64,000 bases of DNA from Pigmentiphaga humi (GCF_900606115.1 NZ_UWPJ01000039.1:1-64000), one strand, 5' to 3'; shown: positions 50,021-62,975, counted from the first letter of the stretch. The notes: generated from the sequence alone by a model not told the origin. Program-made: numbers and translations.

Positions 50021-51208
50021 TCAGTGGAAGTGCGTCGGGCTGGCGTCCGCGTCTTCGGGTGGTTCGGCGTGCACCATTTCGCCCAGCGGATTGGGGAAGT
50101 AGGGCGCGCCGCAGTCGTCGCAGAAATCCGGGGGCAGCAGGCCGGACAGCTTGCGCAGGTCGGTCACGCCGAGTTCGCGCAACTGGTCTGCGATCAACTC
50201 CATGGCCGGCTGCTCGGGCGTGTCGTCCTCACGGCCGAACAGCGGCCAGGCGCAGCCGTAGATGACATCGTTGCTCTGCCGCTGGGTGAAGCCGATGCGG
50301 TATTCCTCGACGTCGGTCTCGCCGCAGGCCGCGATGACCGCGCGCAATTGCTCGGGAGCCAGGCTCAGCGCCGCCTCCAGCCAGGCGACCGAGGCGCGCA
50401 GCGACAACGGCCGCACGCGGCGGTCGGCTTCGCGGTTGCTGACGTAATAGGCGTCCGGCAGCAGGCATTCGAATCCGCAGCCGGGCAGCAGTTCGCCGAA
50501 CAGCGGTGACGCCTGCGCCACCCATTGAGCCAGGCAGCTTTCACGGGTGTCTTCGGGTTTGCCGGGGTGCTCCTGCCAGCGGAACAGCGGCGCGCCCTGG
50601 GGCACTGCCACCGCACCGACGAGGTAGCGGGTGTCGGCCAGCAAGTTGGCGATTTCCGTCTGGCCGGGCTGCTGCTTCGGAGGCGGCAGGTCCAGCGCCT
50701 GCGCGCCCAGGCGGGCGAGCCACAGCCGGGTGGCGGCGAACGAGCGGGGCATCTGGTCCACGCTGTAGAGCTCGGGAGCCAGTGCGAGCAGGGTCCCGTG
50801 CGCCAGGATATGTCCGTGCAGATGGGCCTTGAGCGCGGCGAGCGACTCGGCGCGGATCGGACCGTAGGGAATGCTGAAACGAGTCCATGCCACGACCGGG
50901 GCGACGATCAGCAGCACGTCGTAGGCGTCGCCGTCTTTCTGCAGGATCATCGATTCGGAGAGCGTTTCGGCCTGTTCGACCAGGATCTCGTAGGCGCCTG
51001 CATTGTTCTGGTAGAGCTCCTCGAGCGCTGCGTCGATGCTGGCGTCCTGGTTGCTCTGCATCAGCTTTTCCAGCAGGGCGCCCAGCTCTTTTTCCCAATA
51101 CCGGTCTTCGACGCGGCTGCCCGAGCCGTCGAGCGACAGGGACAAGGCGGTCAGCTTTTCGGCGTCGCGGTTGAGGCGGGAAGAGGGTTTGCTGCGGGAA
51201 CGGGCCAT
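50021..51208 (-). CDS. DUF2863 family protein
   Basis: A 395-residue protein of a family seen mainly in Burkholderiales, function unknown. Recognisable pieces: YDVLLIVAPVVAWTRFSIPYGPI (residue 95 on), LAPELYSVDQMPRSFAATRLWLARLGAQAL, and a C-terminal CDDCGAPYFPNPLGEMVHAEPPED with two Cys. It starts MARSRSKPSSRLNRDAEKL, a basic segment. No membrane segment or signal. It lies convergent with the SBF-like gene and ten bases from its stop. Confidence 0.88.
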   Translation of the reverse strand: MARSRSKPSSRLNRDAEKLTALSLSLDGSGSRVEDRYWEKELGALLEKLMQSNQDASIDAALEELYQNNAGAYEILVEQAETLSESMILQKDGDAYDVLLIVAPVVAWTRFSIPYGPIRAESLAALKAHLHGHILAHGTLLALAPELYSVDQMPRSFAATRLWLARLGAQALDLPPPKQQPGQTEIANLLADTRYLVGAVAVPQGAPLFRWQEHPGKPEDTRESCLAQWVAQASPLFGELLPGCGFECLLPDAYYVSNREADRRVRPLSLRASVAWLEAALSLAPEQLRAVIAACGETDVEEYRIGFTQRQSNDVIYGCAWPLFGREDDTPEQPAMELIADQLRELGVTDLRKLSGLLPPDFCDDCGAPYFPNPLGEMVHAEPPEDADASPTHFH

Positions 51209-51283
51209 GGATGAAGATAGGCGCTCAGAGTTGTCGAATCCGCTAGTGTATCGTCCTGGCGCGCCGGCGGCCGGATCGCCTGC

Positions 51284-52480
51284 TCATGCGATGACCCCCC
51301 TGGCACGCAGCGCCTGTCGCGCATCGGCTTCCAGGCCGGCCTGCTCGAGGACGGCGTCGGTGTGTTCGCCTAGCGTGGGCGCGCGGTGCCGGATCGCGCC
51401 GGGCTGGCCGGACAGCTTGGGCACGATGCCGGGCATCTCGACTTCCAGCCCGCTCGCCGCCGTGACTGTCTCGATCATGTCGCGCGACCGGTAGTGCGGA
51501 TCCTCGGCAATGTCGCGCGCCGTGTAGATGCGCCCGGCAGGGACGCCGGCCTCGTGCATGGCGTCGAGGACCGCGCCGCTGTCCAGCCTGCCCGTCCAGG
51601 CGCCGATGGCCTCGTCTAGTTCCGCGGCGCGGCGGGCGCGGCCGTCATTGCGGGCCAATTCGGGATCAGCGGCCAGATCGCCCCGGCCGATGCGATGCAT
51701 CAGCCGGTTGAAGATGCCGTCGCCATTGCCGGAGATCAGGACGTACTGGCCGTCGCCGCACGGATAGACATTGGAGGGAGCGATGCCGGGCAAGGCGCCG
51801 CCGGCCGGCTCGCGCACCGCGCCGAACACCGAGTATTCCGGCAGCAGGCTTTCGCTCAGGTTGAATACGCTCTCGTACAGCGCGGTATCGATCATCTGTC
51901 CCTGGCCGCCGCGCGCATCGCGCTCGTACAGCGCCAGCAGCACGCCCATCGCGCCGTGCAGCCCGGCTAAGGTGTCCCCCAGCGACAGCCCGGCGCGCAC
52001 CGGCGGGCGGCCGGGCTCGCCGGTCAGGTAGCGCAGCCCGGCCATGGCTTCACCGATGGCGGCGAAGCCCGGTTCGTCGCGCCGCAGCCCGGTCTGGCCG
52101 TAGCCCGAGACGCGCAGCATGATCAGGCGCGGATTCAGCGCATGCAGCGTTTCCCACGACAAGCCCCATTTCTCCATCGAGCCCGGCCGGAAGTTCTCGA
52201 TCAGCACGTCGGCCTGGGTGGCCAGCATGCGCACCAGCTCCTGGCCTTCGGGCTGGCGCAGATCCACGCACACCGACTGCTTGTTGCGCGATTGCGCTTC
52301 CCACCAGACCGAGGTGCCTTCGTGCAGCATGCGCCACTTGCGCAGCGGATCGCCCTGGCCGGGCGGCTCGATCTTGATGACCTGGGCGCCGAAATCGGCC
52401 AGGGTCTTGGCGGCGAAGGGGCCGGCGATGAGCTGGCCCAGTTCCAGGACGCGTATGCCTTCCAGGATCTGGCGTGGCAT
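51284..52480 (-). CDS. CaiB/BaiF family CoA-transferase
   Basis: A 398-residue family III CoA-transferase. The start RVLELGQLIAGPFAAKTLADFGAQVIKIEPP and ...DLRQPEGQELV...ADVLIENFRPG...RLIMLRVSGYGQTG is typical, and the nucleophile is D169 in SLGDTLAGLHGA. It moves CoA between carboxylic acids. It starts one base after the acnA stop, so it is probably co-transcribed with aconitase and may handle a C5 dicarboxylate or succinyl-CoA as donor; that is inference from position. Confidence 0.9.
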   Translation of the reverse strand: MPRQILEGIRVLELGQLIAGPFAAKTLADFGAQVIKIEPPGQGDPLRKWRMLHEGTSVWWEAQSRNKQSVCVDLRQPEGQELVRMLATQADVLIENFRPGSMEKWGLSWETLHALNPRLIMLRVSGYGQTGLRRDEPGFAAIGEAMAGLRYLTGEPGRPPVRAGLSLGDTLAGLHGAMGVLLALYERDARGGQGQMIDTALYESVFNLSESLLPEYSVFGAVREPAGGALPGIAPSNVYPCGDGQYVLISGNGDGIFNRLMHRIGRGDLAADPELARNDGRARRAAELDEAIGAWTGRLDSGAVLDAMHEAGVPAGRIYTARDIAEDPHYRSRDMIETVTAASGLEVEMPGIVPKLSGQPGAIRHRAPTLGEHTDAVLEQAGLEADARQALRARGVIA

Positions 52481-52481
52481 G

Positions 52482-55184
<2,703 letters not shown>

Positions 55185-55275
55185 GATCAGCTCCGAAGGG
55201 AAACCGGTTAAATCTACCACTTATGCTGCATCCTTGCGATGTAGGGCGCAGGCAGCCTCGGATAAGTGTAGATCC

Positions 55276-55302
55276 TATGTCTTATATAAGATATAAGACA
55301 TA
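55276..55302. promoter_or_regulatory. 27-bp perfect inverted repeat upstream of acnA
   Basis: TATGTCTTATAT (55276-55287) and ATATAAGACATA (55291-55302) are perfect complements around AAG. Inside is the 12-bp palindrome TCTTATATAAGA (55280-55291). This looks like an operator of a dimeric regulator, most likely of the GntR class, controlling acnA (start 55184). The regulator is not encoded nearby. Confidence 0.7.
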
Positions 55303-55419
55303 AAAAGGCAAAAAAGTTCCGGGCGCGGGCGGATCGGTGTTTACGCCTATGGACGCTCCGGCCGCCCAATCGCCCGCTATGCTTGAGCTCCATTGCAATG
55401 GAACGGGGCGGGGAATCTC

Positions 55420-55902
55420 ATGAAACGAGCAGGCATAGCCATTCTGGCAGCCGCGGTGGCGGGTTGTGTCGCGAATCCGGGGGCGCCCGGCGGCGCGTCG
55501 GCGCCGCATACGGAAAGCTGCCAGGCCGTCTCCGAGCAGGAGGTCGCGGGGCTGTTCGACCGCTGGAACCGTTCGCTGCAGACCGGCGACCCGCGCCAGG
55601 TGGTCGCCAACTATGCGGAACGGTCCATCCTCCTGCCCACGGTGTCCAATCAGCCGCGCTACACGGTGGCCGAGAAAGAGGACTATTTCCACCATTTCCT
55701 GGAGGACCGTCCACAGGGCCGCATCGATGCGCGCCGCATCGAACTTGGGTGCAACAGCGCCGTGGATTCGGGGCTGTACACCTTCACCTTCGCCCGTACC
55801 GGGGCGGTGGTCCGGGCCCGCTACACCTATACCTATCGATGGGACGGCCGAAAGTGGCTGATCACCAGCCATCATTCCTCGGCGATGCCGGAAAAGCAGT
55901 AG
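55420..55902 (+). CDS. SnoaL-like (SgcJ/EcaC-type) lipoprotein
   Basis: A 160-residue secreted protein. The signal ends in a lipobox: MKRAGIAILAAAVAGCVANP, with Cys16 as lipid site. The mature part is a SnoaL/NTF2-like fold of the SgcJ/EcaC or CaMKII-association type: CQAVSEQEVAGLFDRWNRSLQTGDPRQVVANYAERSILLPTVS, and a final YTYTYRWDGRKWLITSHHSSAMP. No catalytic role known for bacterial members. Divergent from acnA; it converges on the serine hydrolase gene. Confidence 0.85.
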   Translation: MKRAGIAILAAAVAGCVANPGAPGGASAPHTESCQAVSEQEVAGLFDRWNRSLQTGDPRQVVANYAERSILLPTVSNQPRYTVAEKEDYFHHFLEDRPQGRIDARRIELGCNSAVDSGLYTFTFARTGAVVRARYTYTYRWDGRKWLITSHHSSAMPEKQ

Positions 55903-55914
55903 GGAGAGCCAAGC

Positions 55915-57246
55915 TCAGCGTTCTCCCATCAGATGCCGCGCGAGCGCGTGATAGGCCGGCAGCGACGTCGGATCGTTGGCGGCGTTGCCCGCCACCGGAT
56001 GCGAGGCAAAACGCGCGATCACCATTTCCGCCTTCGGATCGATGTACAGCGCCTGGCCGTGCACGCCGCGCGCGGCGAAAGCGCCGTGCGCATTGTGCGT
56101 CACCCACCACATGTCGCGATACGTCCAGCCCGCCAACAGGGTATAGCCCGCCTGGGTGAAGGCCGCCGGATCCCCGCCGCGGCGGATGTCGGCCACAGCG
56201 GCCGCGGGAAGAACCTGCCGGCCGTTGAAGAAGCCATTGTTCCGGATCATCTCGCCGAAACGCGCCAGATCGCGCAAACCCGTATTCAAACCGCCTCCCG
56301 CGAAAGGCGTGCCCGTCGAATCGACCGTCATGTAGGCATCCTGCTCGGCGCCCAGCCGGCTCCAGACGCGTTCCGACAGCAACTGCGCCACCGAGCGGCC
56401 GCTGACCCGGGCGAGAACCCAGCCCAGCGCATCGGTGTTGGCCGTCCGGTAGTGAAAGGCCTCCCCGTGCCGGCCTTCGGGCTTCACCGTTTGGAGGAAC
56501 TCGTAATAACTGCGCGGCCCGGTGTAGTCCTGCGCCTTGGGCAAGGGATTGCCGGCGGCCGCATGTGCCCAGACCTCGGCATCCGGATCGGCATAGTCCT
56601 CGCTGAAACGGATGCCGGTCGTCATGTCCATTAGCTGACGGACCGTCGCATTGCCAAAGGCCGACGACCCCAGCTCCGGCACATACCCGGCCACCCGGCG
56701 CGACGGATCCAGCTCGCCTTCGGCCACGAGCATCGCCGCCAGCGTACCGACGAAAGACTTCGTCACCGACATCGCGCCGTGCTGGCCCTGGGGATTCAAC
56801 ACCCCGAAATAGCGCTCGTAGACGATCCGTCCCTTGTGCAACACCACGATGCCGTCGGTGTAGTTGGCTTTCAAGGATTCCTTCCAGCTCATGGGCCGAT
56901 TGGCTCCCATCGGCTGGAAAACCACATCGTCGATGTCGTCGCGCAAGGCGCGCGGCAGCGGCGCGGGGGCGCTCAGCCCGCGCGAAACGTTCACCGTAGG
57001 CATGAGCTGGCGGAAGTTGGAGACGCTCCAGCGCAGTGCGGGAAAGCGGAAATAAGAGCCGTCGTCGAACCGCAGGAGGCGGTCGGGCGGCGGAGGCGAG
57101 CCGGCCATCCAGCGGAGTCTGGCTGGGTCGCTGGCGTCGGCGTCGGGGTAGGCGGGCGAAGGGGCGGCCGCCAGGGCGGTGCCGGTCGCGAGGATGGACA
57201 GCAGGGCGGCCAGGGCGGGCGATGGCTGCCGGGTCGGCGTGTCCAT
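55915..57246 (-). CDS. Serine beta-lactamase-family hydrolase
   Basis: A 443-residue protein of the class C beta-lactamase/NylB group. The N-terminus (SPALAALLSILATGTALAAA) is an export signal. The catalytic Ser-Lys motif is SVTK (in GQHGAMSVTKSFVGTL), the tyrosine motif is YRTAN (in FHYRTANTDALGW), and the third box reads HGQA where beta-lactamases have KTG. Members hydrolyse amides or esters; resistance to beta-lactams is not implied. It begins downstream of the lysS terminator. Confidence 0.85.
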   Translation of the reverse strand: MDTPTRQPSPALAALLSILATGTALAAAPSPAYPDADASDPARLRWMAGSPPPPDRLLRFDDGSYFRFPALRWSVSNFRQLMPTVNVSRGLSAPAPLPRALRDDIDDVVFQPMGANRPMSWKESLKANYTDGIVVLHKGRIVYERYFGVLNPQGQHGAMSVTKSFVGTLAAMLVAEGELDPSRRVAGYVPELGSSAFGNATVRQLMDMTTGIRFSEDYADPDAEVWAHAAAGNPLPKAQDYTGPRSYYEFLQTVKPEGRHGEAFHYRTANTDALGWVLARVSGRSVAQLLSERVWSRLGAEQDAYMTVDSTGTPFAGGGLNTGLRDLARFGEMIRNNGFFNGRQVLPAAAVADIRRGGDPAAFTQAGYTLLAGWTYRDMWWVTHNAHGAFAARGVHGQALYIDPKAEMVIARFASHPVAGNAANDPTSLPAYHALARHLMGER

Positions 57247-57355
57247 GGAGGTTCCTTGTGATGCAGGGCGACGATATAGAGTACGAGGATTTTCGGCGGT
57301 GCAGGTTCTTTCGGGCGAAGGGCGTGGGCAAGACCCCGCAGCTAGGGTTGCAGCT

Positions 57356-57390
57356 CTGAAAAAAAAGCGCTCCACGAAGGAGCGCTTTTC
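57356..57390 (-). terminator. Intrinsic terminator of the recJ-prfB-lysS unit
   Basis: On the minus strand GAAAAGCGCTCC and GGAGCGCTTTT pair (57363-57373 with 57379-57389) around a five-base loop and are followed by a run of eight T. It is 28 bases past the lysS stop. A strong rho-independent terminator. Confidence 0.9.
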
Positions 57391-57417
57391 AGATCGGCAG
57401 CGGGACGGCGGGCCCGG

Positions 57418-58947
57418 TCAGTCCTCGCGACGCAGATGGGGGAACAGGATCACATCCCGAATACTGGCGCTATCCGTCAGCAGCATCACCAGTCTGTCGA
57501 TCCCGATGCCGCACCCCGCGGTCGGCGGCATTCCGTACTCCAGCGCGCGGATGTAGTCGGCGTCGTAGTACATCGCTTCCTCATCTCCCGCATCCTTCGC
57601 CTCGACCTGCTTGCGGAACCGCTCCGCCTGGTCTTCGGCATCGTTCAGTTCCGAGAATCCGTTGGCGATCTCGCGTCCGACCATGAACAGTTCGAAGCGC
57701 TCGGTAACGCCTGGCCGACTATCGGATTCCCGCGCCAGCGGCGACACTTCCACGGGGTAGTCGATGATGTAGGTCGGCTGCCACAGCTTGGCTTCGGCGG
57801 TTTCCTCGAACAGCGCCAGCTGCAGCGCGCCCAGGCCTGCGCGGGCCAGTTGGGGGCCTTCGACGTGGGCGCCCAGTTTCTTGAGTTCGGCGCGCAGGAA
57901 GGTTTCGTCGTTCAACTGCTCATCGGTGTAGCCGGGCTCGGCGTACTTGTGGATGGCCTCGGCAATGGTCAGGCGGTCGAAGGGCCGGGACAGGTCGACT
58001 TCGCGGCCCTGGTAGGTCACCTTGGCGCTGCCGGTGGCGTCGACGGCGGCCTGGCGAACGATTTGTTCGGTGAAGTCCATCAGCCAGCGGTAGTCGCCGT
58101 AGGCTGCATAGAACTCCATCATGGTGAATTCCGGGTTGTGGCGGGGGCTGACGCCTTCATTGCGGAAGTTGCGGTTCAGTTCGAACACGCGCTCGAAGCC
58201 GCCCACGATCAGGCGCTTGAGATAGAGCTCGGGCGCGATGCGCAGGTACATGGACATGTCCAGCGCGTTGTGGTGGGTGGTGAAGGGCTTGGCCGCGGCG
58301 CCGCCGGGGATGGCGTGCAGCATGGGCGTTTCCACTTCGAGGAAGCCGGCCTCGGTCATCAGGCGCCGGATGGAGGCGATGGCGCGGCTGCGGGCGACGA
58401 AGGTGTTGCGCGTCGATTCGGTCATGACCAGGTCGACGTAGCGCTGCCGGTAGCGCATTTCCTGGTCGGCGATGCCGTGGAATTTGTCGGGCAGGGGGCG
58501 CAGGGATTTGGTCAGCAGGCGCAGTTCGGTGGCCTGGATCGATAGCTCGCCCTTGTTGGTCTTGAAGACCGTGCCGCGTACGCCCAGGATGTCGCCGATG
58601 TCCCAATGCTTGAAGGCGTCGTAGACTTCCGCGCCCAGGAGCTCTTTGCTCAGGTAGATCTGGATGCGGCCGGTGGCGTCCTGCAGGGTGGCGAAGCTGG
58701 CCTTGCCCATCACGCGCTTGAGCATCATGCGGCCGGCCACGCTTGCCGGGATGCCGGCGGCTTCCAGCGCTTCCTTTTCTTTTTCGTCGTACTGTTCGTG
58801 CAGCCGGGCCGCGCGGTCGGCGGGCACGAAATCGTTGGGGAAAGCCGGCCCGGCCTCGCGCAGGCGGGCGAGCTTGGCGCGCCGTTCGGCGATGATCTGG
58901 TTTTCGTCTTGCGCGGGTTCGGGCGTGGTGGGCCGGTTGTCGGTCAT
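57418..58947 (-). CDS. lysS: Lysyl-tRNA synthetase, class II
   Basis: A 509-residue class II synthetase that charges tRNA-Lys. N-terminal OB fold for the anticodon ([28 protein letters not shown]), then the catalytic domain with motif 1 ([12 protein letters not shown]), motif 2 ([20 protein letters not shown]) and motif 3 ([15 protein letters not shown]). Downstream of prfB as in many proteobacteria and ended by a clear terminator. Confidence 0.97.
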   Translation of the reverse strand: MTDNRPTTPEPAQDENQIIAERRAKLARLREAGPAFPNDFVPADRAARLHEQYDEKEKEALEAAGIPASVAGRMMLKRVMGKASFATLQDATGRIQIYLSKELLGAEVYDAFKHWDIGDILGVRGTVFKTNKGELSIQATELRLLTKSLRPLPDKFHGIADQEMRYRQRYVDLVMTESTRNTFVARSRAIASIRRLMTEAGFLEVETPMLHAIPGGAAAKPFTTHHNALDMSMYLRIAPELYLKRLIVGGFERVFELNRNFRNEGVSPRHNPEFTMMEFYAAYGDYRWLMDFTEQIVRQAAVDATGSAKVTYQGREVDLSRPFDRLTIAEAIHKYAEPGYTDEQLNDETFLRAELKKLGAHVEGPQLARAGLGALQLALFEETAEAKLWQPTYIIDYPVEVSPLARESDSRPGVTERFELFMVGREIANGFSELNDAEDQAERFRKQVEAKDAGDEEAMYYDADYIRALEYGMPPTAGCGIGIDRLVMLLTDSASIRDVILFPHLRRED

Positions 58948-58987
58948 GATGGGTGTCGGGTCAATAATGTCGGATGTCGTCCGGTGC

Positions 58988-60092
58988 TCAGACGCCGTGC
59001 TTCAGGCTGGCCTCGATGAAGGGGTCGAGATCGCCGTCCAGCACCTTCTGGGTGTTGGAGATTTCGACGTTGGTGCGCAGGTCCTTGATGCGGCTCTGGT
59101 CCAGCACGTACGAGCGGATCTGGTGGCCCCAGCCCACGTCGGTCTTGGAGTCTTCCATCTTCTGCTGCTCGGCCATGCGCTTGCGCATTTCCAGTTCGAA
59201 CAGCTTGGACTTGAGCATCTGCATCGCCTCGGCGCGGTTGCGGTGCTGCGAGCGGTCGTTCTGGCACTGGACGACGATGCCGGTCGGAACGTGCGTCATG
59301 CGCACCGCCGAGTCGGTCTTGTTGATGTGCTGGCCGCCGGCGCCCGAGGCGCGGAAGGTATCGACGCGAATGTCCGCGGGATTGACCTCCACCTCGAAGG
59401 AATCATCGACCTCGGGATAGACGAATACGCTGGCGAACGAGGTGTGGCGGCCGCCCGACGAGTCGAAAGGGCTCTTGCGCACCAGGCGGTGCACGCCCGT
59501 TTCGGTACGCAGGTAGCCGAACGCGTATTCGCCCTCGAGCTTGATGGTGGCGGACTTGAGGCCGGCCACTTCGCCTTCGGATTCTTCCATGATCTCGGCC
59601 TTGAAGCCCTTGCGCTCGGCATACTTCAGGTACTGGCGGAGCAGCATGGAAGCCCAGTCCTGCGCCTCGGTGCCGCCGGCGCCGGCCTGGATGTCCAGGA
59701 AGCAGTTGAGCGGGTCGGCCGGGTTGGAGAACATCCGGCGGAATTCCAGGCCGCCGACCTTTTCCTCGATGCCGTCGGCATCGGCGGCGATGGATTCGAG
59801 CGTGGCGTCATCGTCGTCGGCGGCGGCCATCTCGAACAGCTCGGAGGCGTCGGCCAGGCCCGAGTCGATCTCATTGATGGTCTGGACGACGGTTTCCAGC
59901 GCTTTTTTCTCGCGGCCCAGGTCCTGGGCGTGCTTGGGATCGTTCCAGACGTCCGGGCTTTCTAGTTCCGCGTTGACGACTTGCAGGCGCTCGTCTTTGG
60001 CATCGTAGTCAAAGATACCTCCGAAGGTCCTGGGTGCGGGCAGCCAGGTCCTGGAGTTGCGCTTGGAGTTGGTTGAGGCGTTCTGCTTCCAT
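58988..60092 (-). CDS. prfB: Peptide chain release factor 2 with programmed +1 frameshift
   Basis: RF2 recognises UAA and UGA stops. The gene needs a +1 frameshift: after 27 codons starting [16 protein letters not shown] and ending RRYL, the zero frame meets TGA at 60011-60009 in the context CTT TGA C, with the Shine-Dalgarno-like CGGAGG just before. Shifting gives [10 protein letters not shown] and the rest of RF2, which includes the SPF anticodon-like motif ([10 protein letters not shown]) and [15 protein letters not shown], whose GGQ triggers release. The site is the classic autoregulation device of RF2. Confidence 0.97.
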
Positions 60093-60144
60093 GTCGTGGA
60101 TTCCGGATATTTTTCAGGTCAACCTATTATTTTAGCGTACAGGT

Positions 60145-61860
60145 TTACCCTTGCGCCGACGCCTGCCCGTGTTCGATGACCAACTGCACCGAGACCATGC
60201 CGTTCCAATTGTTCAGGGTCAGCCGGTAGGCCAGCTCCACGGCGGGGGGCAGGGTTTCGGCGCGGCCGAACCAGATGGCGTCGAAGCGCTGGTGTCCGCG
60301 TTCGAGCGCCAGTTTGAGGTGTTTCTCGCCCACCAGCCGCTGGTTGCGGATGACGAAGGTGTCGATGAAGACAGGCGCCGGGAATCCGGCGCCCCAGACC
60401 TGCTGGTCGAGCAGGGCGGCGACCTCGGCGTTGGCGTAATCGGCTTCGAGCGGGCCGTCGGTTTCCAGCGCCGGCTCGAAGCGGCTGCGCCCGGTCAGTT
60501 CGCGTACGGCGGCATCGAAGGCCGGCGTGAAGGCGGGGAAGTCGTCCTGGTGCAGTGTCAGGCCGGCTGCCATGGCATGGCCGCCGAATTTGCGTATCAG
60601 TTGCGGATGGCGCTTGGACACCAGGTCCAGTACGTCGCGCAGGTGCACGTCGGGCACCGAGCGCCCGGAGCCGCGCAGCTCGCCGTCGCCGGCTGGCGCG
60701 AAGGCGAGTGTGGGGCACCAAAAGCGTTCTTTCAGGCGCGAGGCCACCAGCCCCACCACGCCCTGGTGCCAGGAGGGGTCGTAGACGCAGAGGCTGGCCG
60801 TGGACGCCGCCGGCACCGCATCGAGCGAGGCCAGGGCCTGGTCGCGCATGCCGGCTTCGATTTCCCGGCGTTCGCGGTTCATTGCGTCCAGTTCGCGCGC
60901 CAGTGCGAGCGCCTCGTCCTCATCGTCGGTGACCAGGCAGCGTATGCCCAGGCTCATGTCGGCGAGGCGGCCGGCGGCGTTGATGCGCGGGCCGAGCGCG
61001 AAGCCCAGGTCGAAGGTAGCGGCCTCGCGCGGCTGGCGGCCGCTGACGGCGAACAGCGCGCGCACGCCGGGTTGCATGCGGCCCGCGCGGATGCGCTTGA
61101 GGCCTTGCGCCACCAGCAAGCGGTTGTTGGCATCCAGTTTGACGACGTCCGCCACGGTGCCCAGCGCCACCAGGTCGGTGAGCGCGTCCAGGCGCGGGCC
61201 GCTGTCGGGGCCGAAGGCGCCGCGCGCACGCAGTTCGGCGCGCAGCGCCAGCAGCAGATAGAAAATGACGCCGACGCCGGCCAGGTTCTTGGACGGAAAG
61301 CCGCAGCCGGGCTGGTTGGGATTGACGATGGCCAGCGCCGCCGGCAGCACGTCGCCGGGCAGGTGGTGGTCGGTGATGACGACGTCGATGCCGGCATCGC
61401 CCGCGGCTGCCACGCCGTCCAGGCTGGCGATGCCGTTGTCCACCGTGACCAGGATGTCGGGTTTGCCGGCGGGATGGCGGCAGGCCAGCTCGACTACGGC
61501 CGGCGACAGGCCGTAGCCGGTTTCGAAGCGGTTGGGGACCAGGAAGTCCACGACCGCGCCGAGCATGCGCAGGCCGCGCAGGCCGACCGCGCACGCGGTG
61601 GCGCCGTCGCAATCGTAGTCCGCGACGATCAGCAGGCGCTTGCGCGCGGCAATGGCATCGGCCAGGAGCGAGGCCGCCCGGCCCGCATGGGTCAGCAGGC
61701 CCGGATTGAGCATGGCCGACCAGTCGGGCGCGGTTTCGGCGGCCACGGCGACGCCGCGCGCGGCCCACAGGCGGGCCAGCAGGGGATGGATGCCGGCCCG
61801 TTCCAGGCGGCGCTGGGCCTCCTGGTCGGGGCGGCGGGTCAGGATTCTCGGGGCAGCCAC
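60145..61860 (-). CDS. recJ: Single-strand-specific exonuclease RecJ
   Basis: A 571-residue DHH-family 5'-3' exonuclease for recombination and mismatch repair. DHH motifs: IVADYDCDGATACAVG, LVTVDNGIAS, VVITDHHLPG, LVALGTVADVVKLD, and the C-terminal DHHA1 block GRSVPDVHLRDVLD...KFGGHAMAAGLTL. No ATG fits; the GTG at 61860 gives the family length (about 570) and lies inside the previous gene, with a 22-base overlap. First gene of the recJ-prfB-lysS unit. Confidence 0.94.
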   Translation of the reverse strand: MAAPRILTRRPDQEAQRRLERAGIHPLLARLWAARGVAVAAETAPDWSAMLNPGLLTHAGRAASLLADAIAARKRLLIVADYDCDGATACAVGLRGLRMLGAVVDFLVPNRFETGYGLSPAVVELACRHPAGKPDILVTVDNGIASLDGVAAAGDAGIDVVITDHHLPGDVLPAALAIVNPNQPGCGFPSKNLAGVGVIFYLLLALRAELRARGAFGPDSGPRLDALTDLVALGTVADVVKLDANNRLLVAQGLKRIRAGRMQPGVRALFAVSGRQPREAATFDLGFALGPRINAAGRLADMSLGIRCLVTDDEDEALALARELDAMNRERREIEAGMRDQALASLDAVPAASTASLCVYDPSWHQGVVGLVASRLKERFWCPTLAFAPAGDGELRGSGRSVPDVHLRDVLDLVSKRHPQLIRKFGGHAMAAGLTLHQDDFPAFTPAFDAAVRELTGRSRFEPALETDGPLEADYANAEVAALLDQQVWGAGFPAPVFIDTFVIRNQRLVGEKHLKLALERGHQRFDAIWFGRAETLPPAVELAYRLTLNNWNGMVSVQLVIEHGQASAQG

Positions 61861-62975
61861 CAGCGTTTCCAGTCGTGTCGGGTTTGCGGCAGCCAGCGCA
61901 GCAGGCGCGGCCGCGGTTCGATGTGCAGCGTGACGAGCCGTTCGCGGCCCGGCAACACCAGGGTGAGGGAGGGCAGACGGCCGGATGCGAGCGCCTGGCC
62001 CAGCGCCGCCAGCCACTCCTGTTCCAGGCGGGGCAGGGCGTCGAGCCAGGCGCGCCAGTCGTCGGCGCGCTCCGGCTCGGCCAGGTGGGGCAGTTCCAGC
62101 ACCGCGCCTGCCAGCGTGGCCGGGTCTGCCGCCGGCCCGCTGCTTCGCGCCGGCGCAGGAACGGCCTGCCCGCTTTCCATCGCGCCCGTATCCAGCCAGG
62201 AAAGCCCGCTGCGAACCGCCAGCGCATGCAGCCAAGCTTCCGGACCGCCGATCGAGGCGGGCCGGCCGCCAGGCCACGATGGCGCCCAGGGCAGGGCGCC
62301 GCCGTGCAGCCACAGCGCATTGACGGGCGCCTGGCCGCGGCGTTCGCGTGCCAGGTTGACGGGGTGTTCATGCCAGCTCATCTGGATTTCGTTGAGCAGC
62401 TTGCGCCACGGCCGCGAGGCCTCCGTGCGCGGCCACCAGAAATCCAGCGCGGCGCCCGCCACGGCGTCCGGCGTGCCGGTATGCAGGCCCATGCCCACCG
62501 GCAGCCGCAATTGCCAGCGCCCGGGCTGGACGTCCGCCACCACGATGCCGTGTTCGTCCAGGATGGGGCGCGCGGCGGCAAGCAGCTCGGCGCTTTCCTG
62601 TTCCGAGGCGGCGAGCGTGGCGGTATCCGCGAGCACCGGACCGTGCCGTCCCACCTGGATGTGCGCCAGTTCGGCCAGCCAGACCGGAGCGTCGTCCTGC
62701 TGATTGCCTGCGAGCAAGGGGGCAAGCGCGGAGCCGGGCTTGCCCCCTTCGGCAGGAACATGGCCCGCACGCCGCAGCCACCAGTATTCCCGCGCGGTGC
62801 AGCCGGCTTCAAAGGGCACGAAAACCTCTTCCCGCGGCGTCGCTGCCCCCAGCCACGACAGCAAGGTACGCGCACCCGGCAGCCCCTCCAGTTGCCGCGC
62901 CAGTTCGGGCGCGATGGCGGCATCGGTCAACAGGCCGGGCAGCAAGAGAGTGAGGGAGGCGGACGAAGCGGACAC
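61839..62975 (-). CDS. Uncharacterised protein upstream of recJ (COG4255-like)
   Basis: A 378-residue cytosolic protein often placed before recJ in Burkholderiales and sometimes labelled phosphoglycerate-mutase-like. Recognisable conserved pieces: LTLLLPGLLTDAAIAPELARQLEGLPGARTLLSW, LLAGNQQDDAPVWLAELAHIQVGRHGPVLADT, and VNALWLHGGALPW. No metal-binding residue set of the mutases is obvious, so the enzyme name is not supported. Its stop lies within recJ. Confidence 0.75.
   Translation of the reverse strand: MSASSASLTLLLPGLLTDAAIAPELARQLEGLPGARTLLSWLGAATPREEVFVPFEAGCTAREYWWLRRAGHVPAEGGKPGSALAPLLAGNQQDDAPVWLAELAHIQVGRHGPVLADTATLAASEQESAELLAAARPILDEHGIVVADVQPGRWQLRLPVGMGLHTGTPDAVAGAALDFWWPRTEASRPWRKLLNEIQMSWHEHPVNLARERRGQAPVNALWLHGGALPWAPSWPGGRPASIGGPEAWLHALAVRSGLSWLDTGAMESGQAVPAPARSSGPAADPATLAGAVLELPHLAEPERADDWRAWLDALPRLEQEWLAALGQALASGRLPSLTLVLPGRERLVTLHIEPRPRLLRWLPQTRHDWKRWWLPRES

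Noticed and set aside
60151-62703. An 850-residue plus-strand frame
   Set aside because: Antisense shadow of recJ and its upstream gene.
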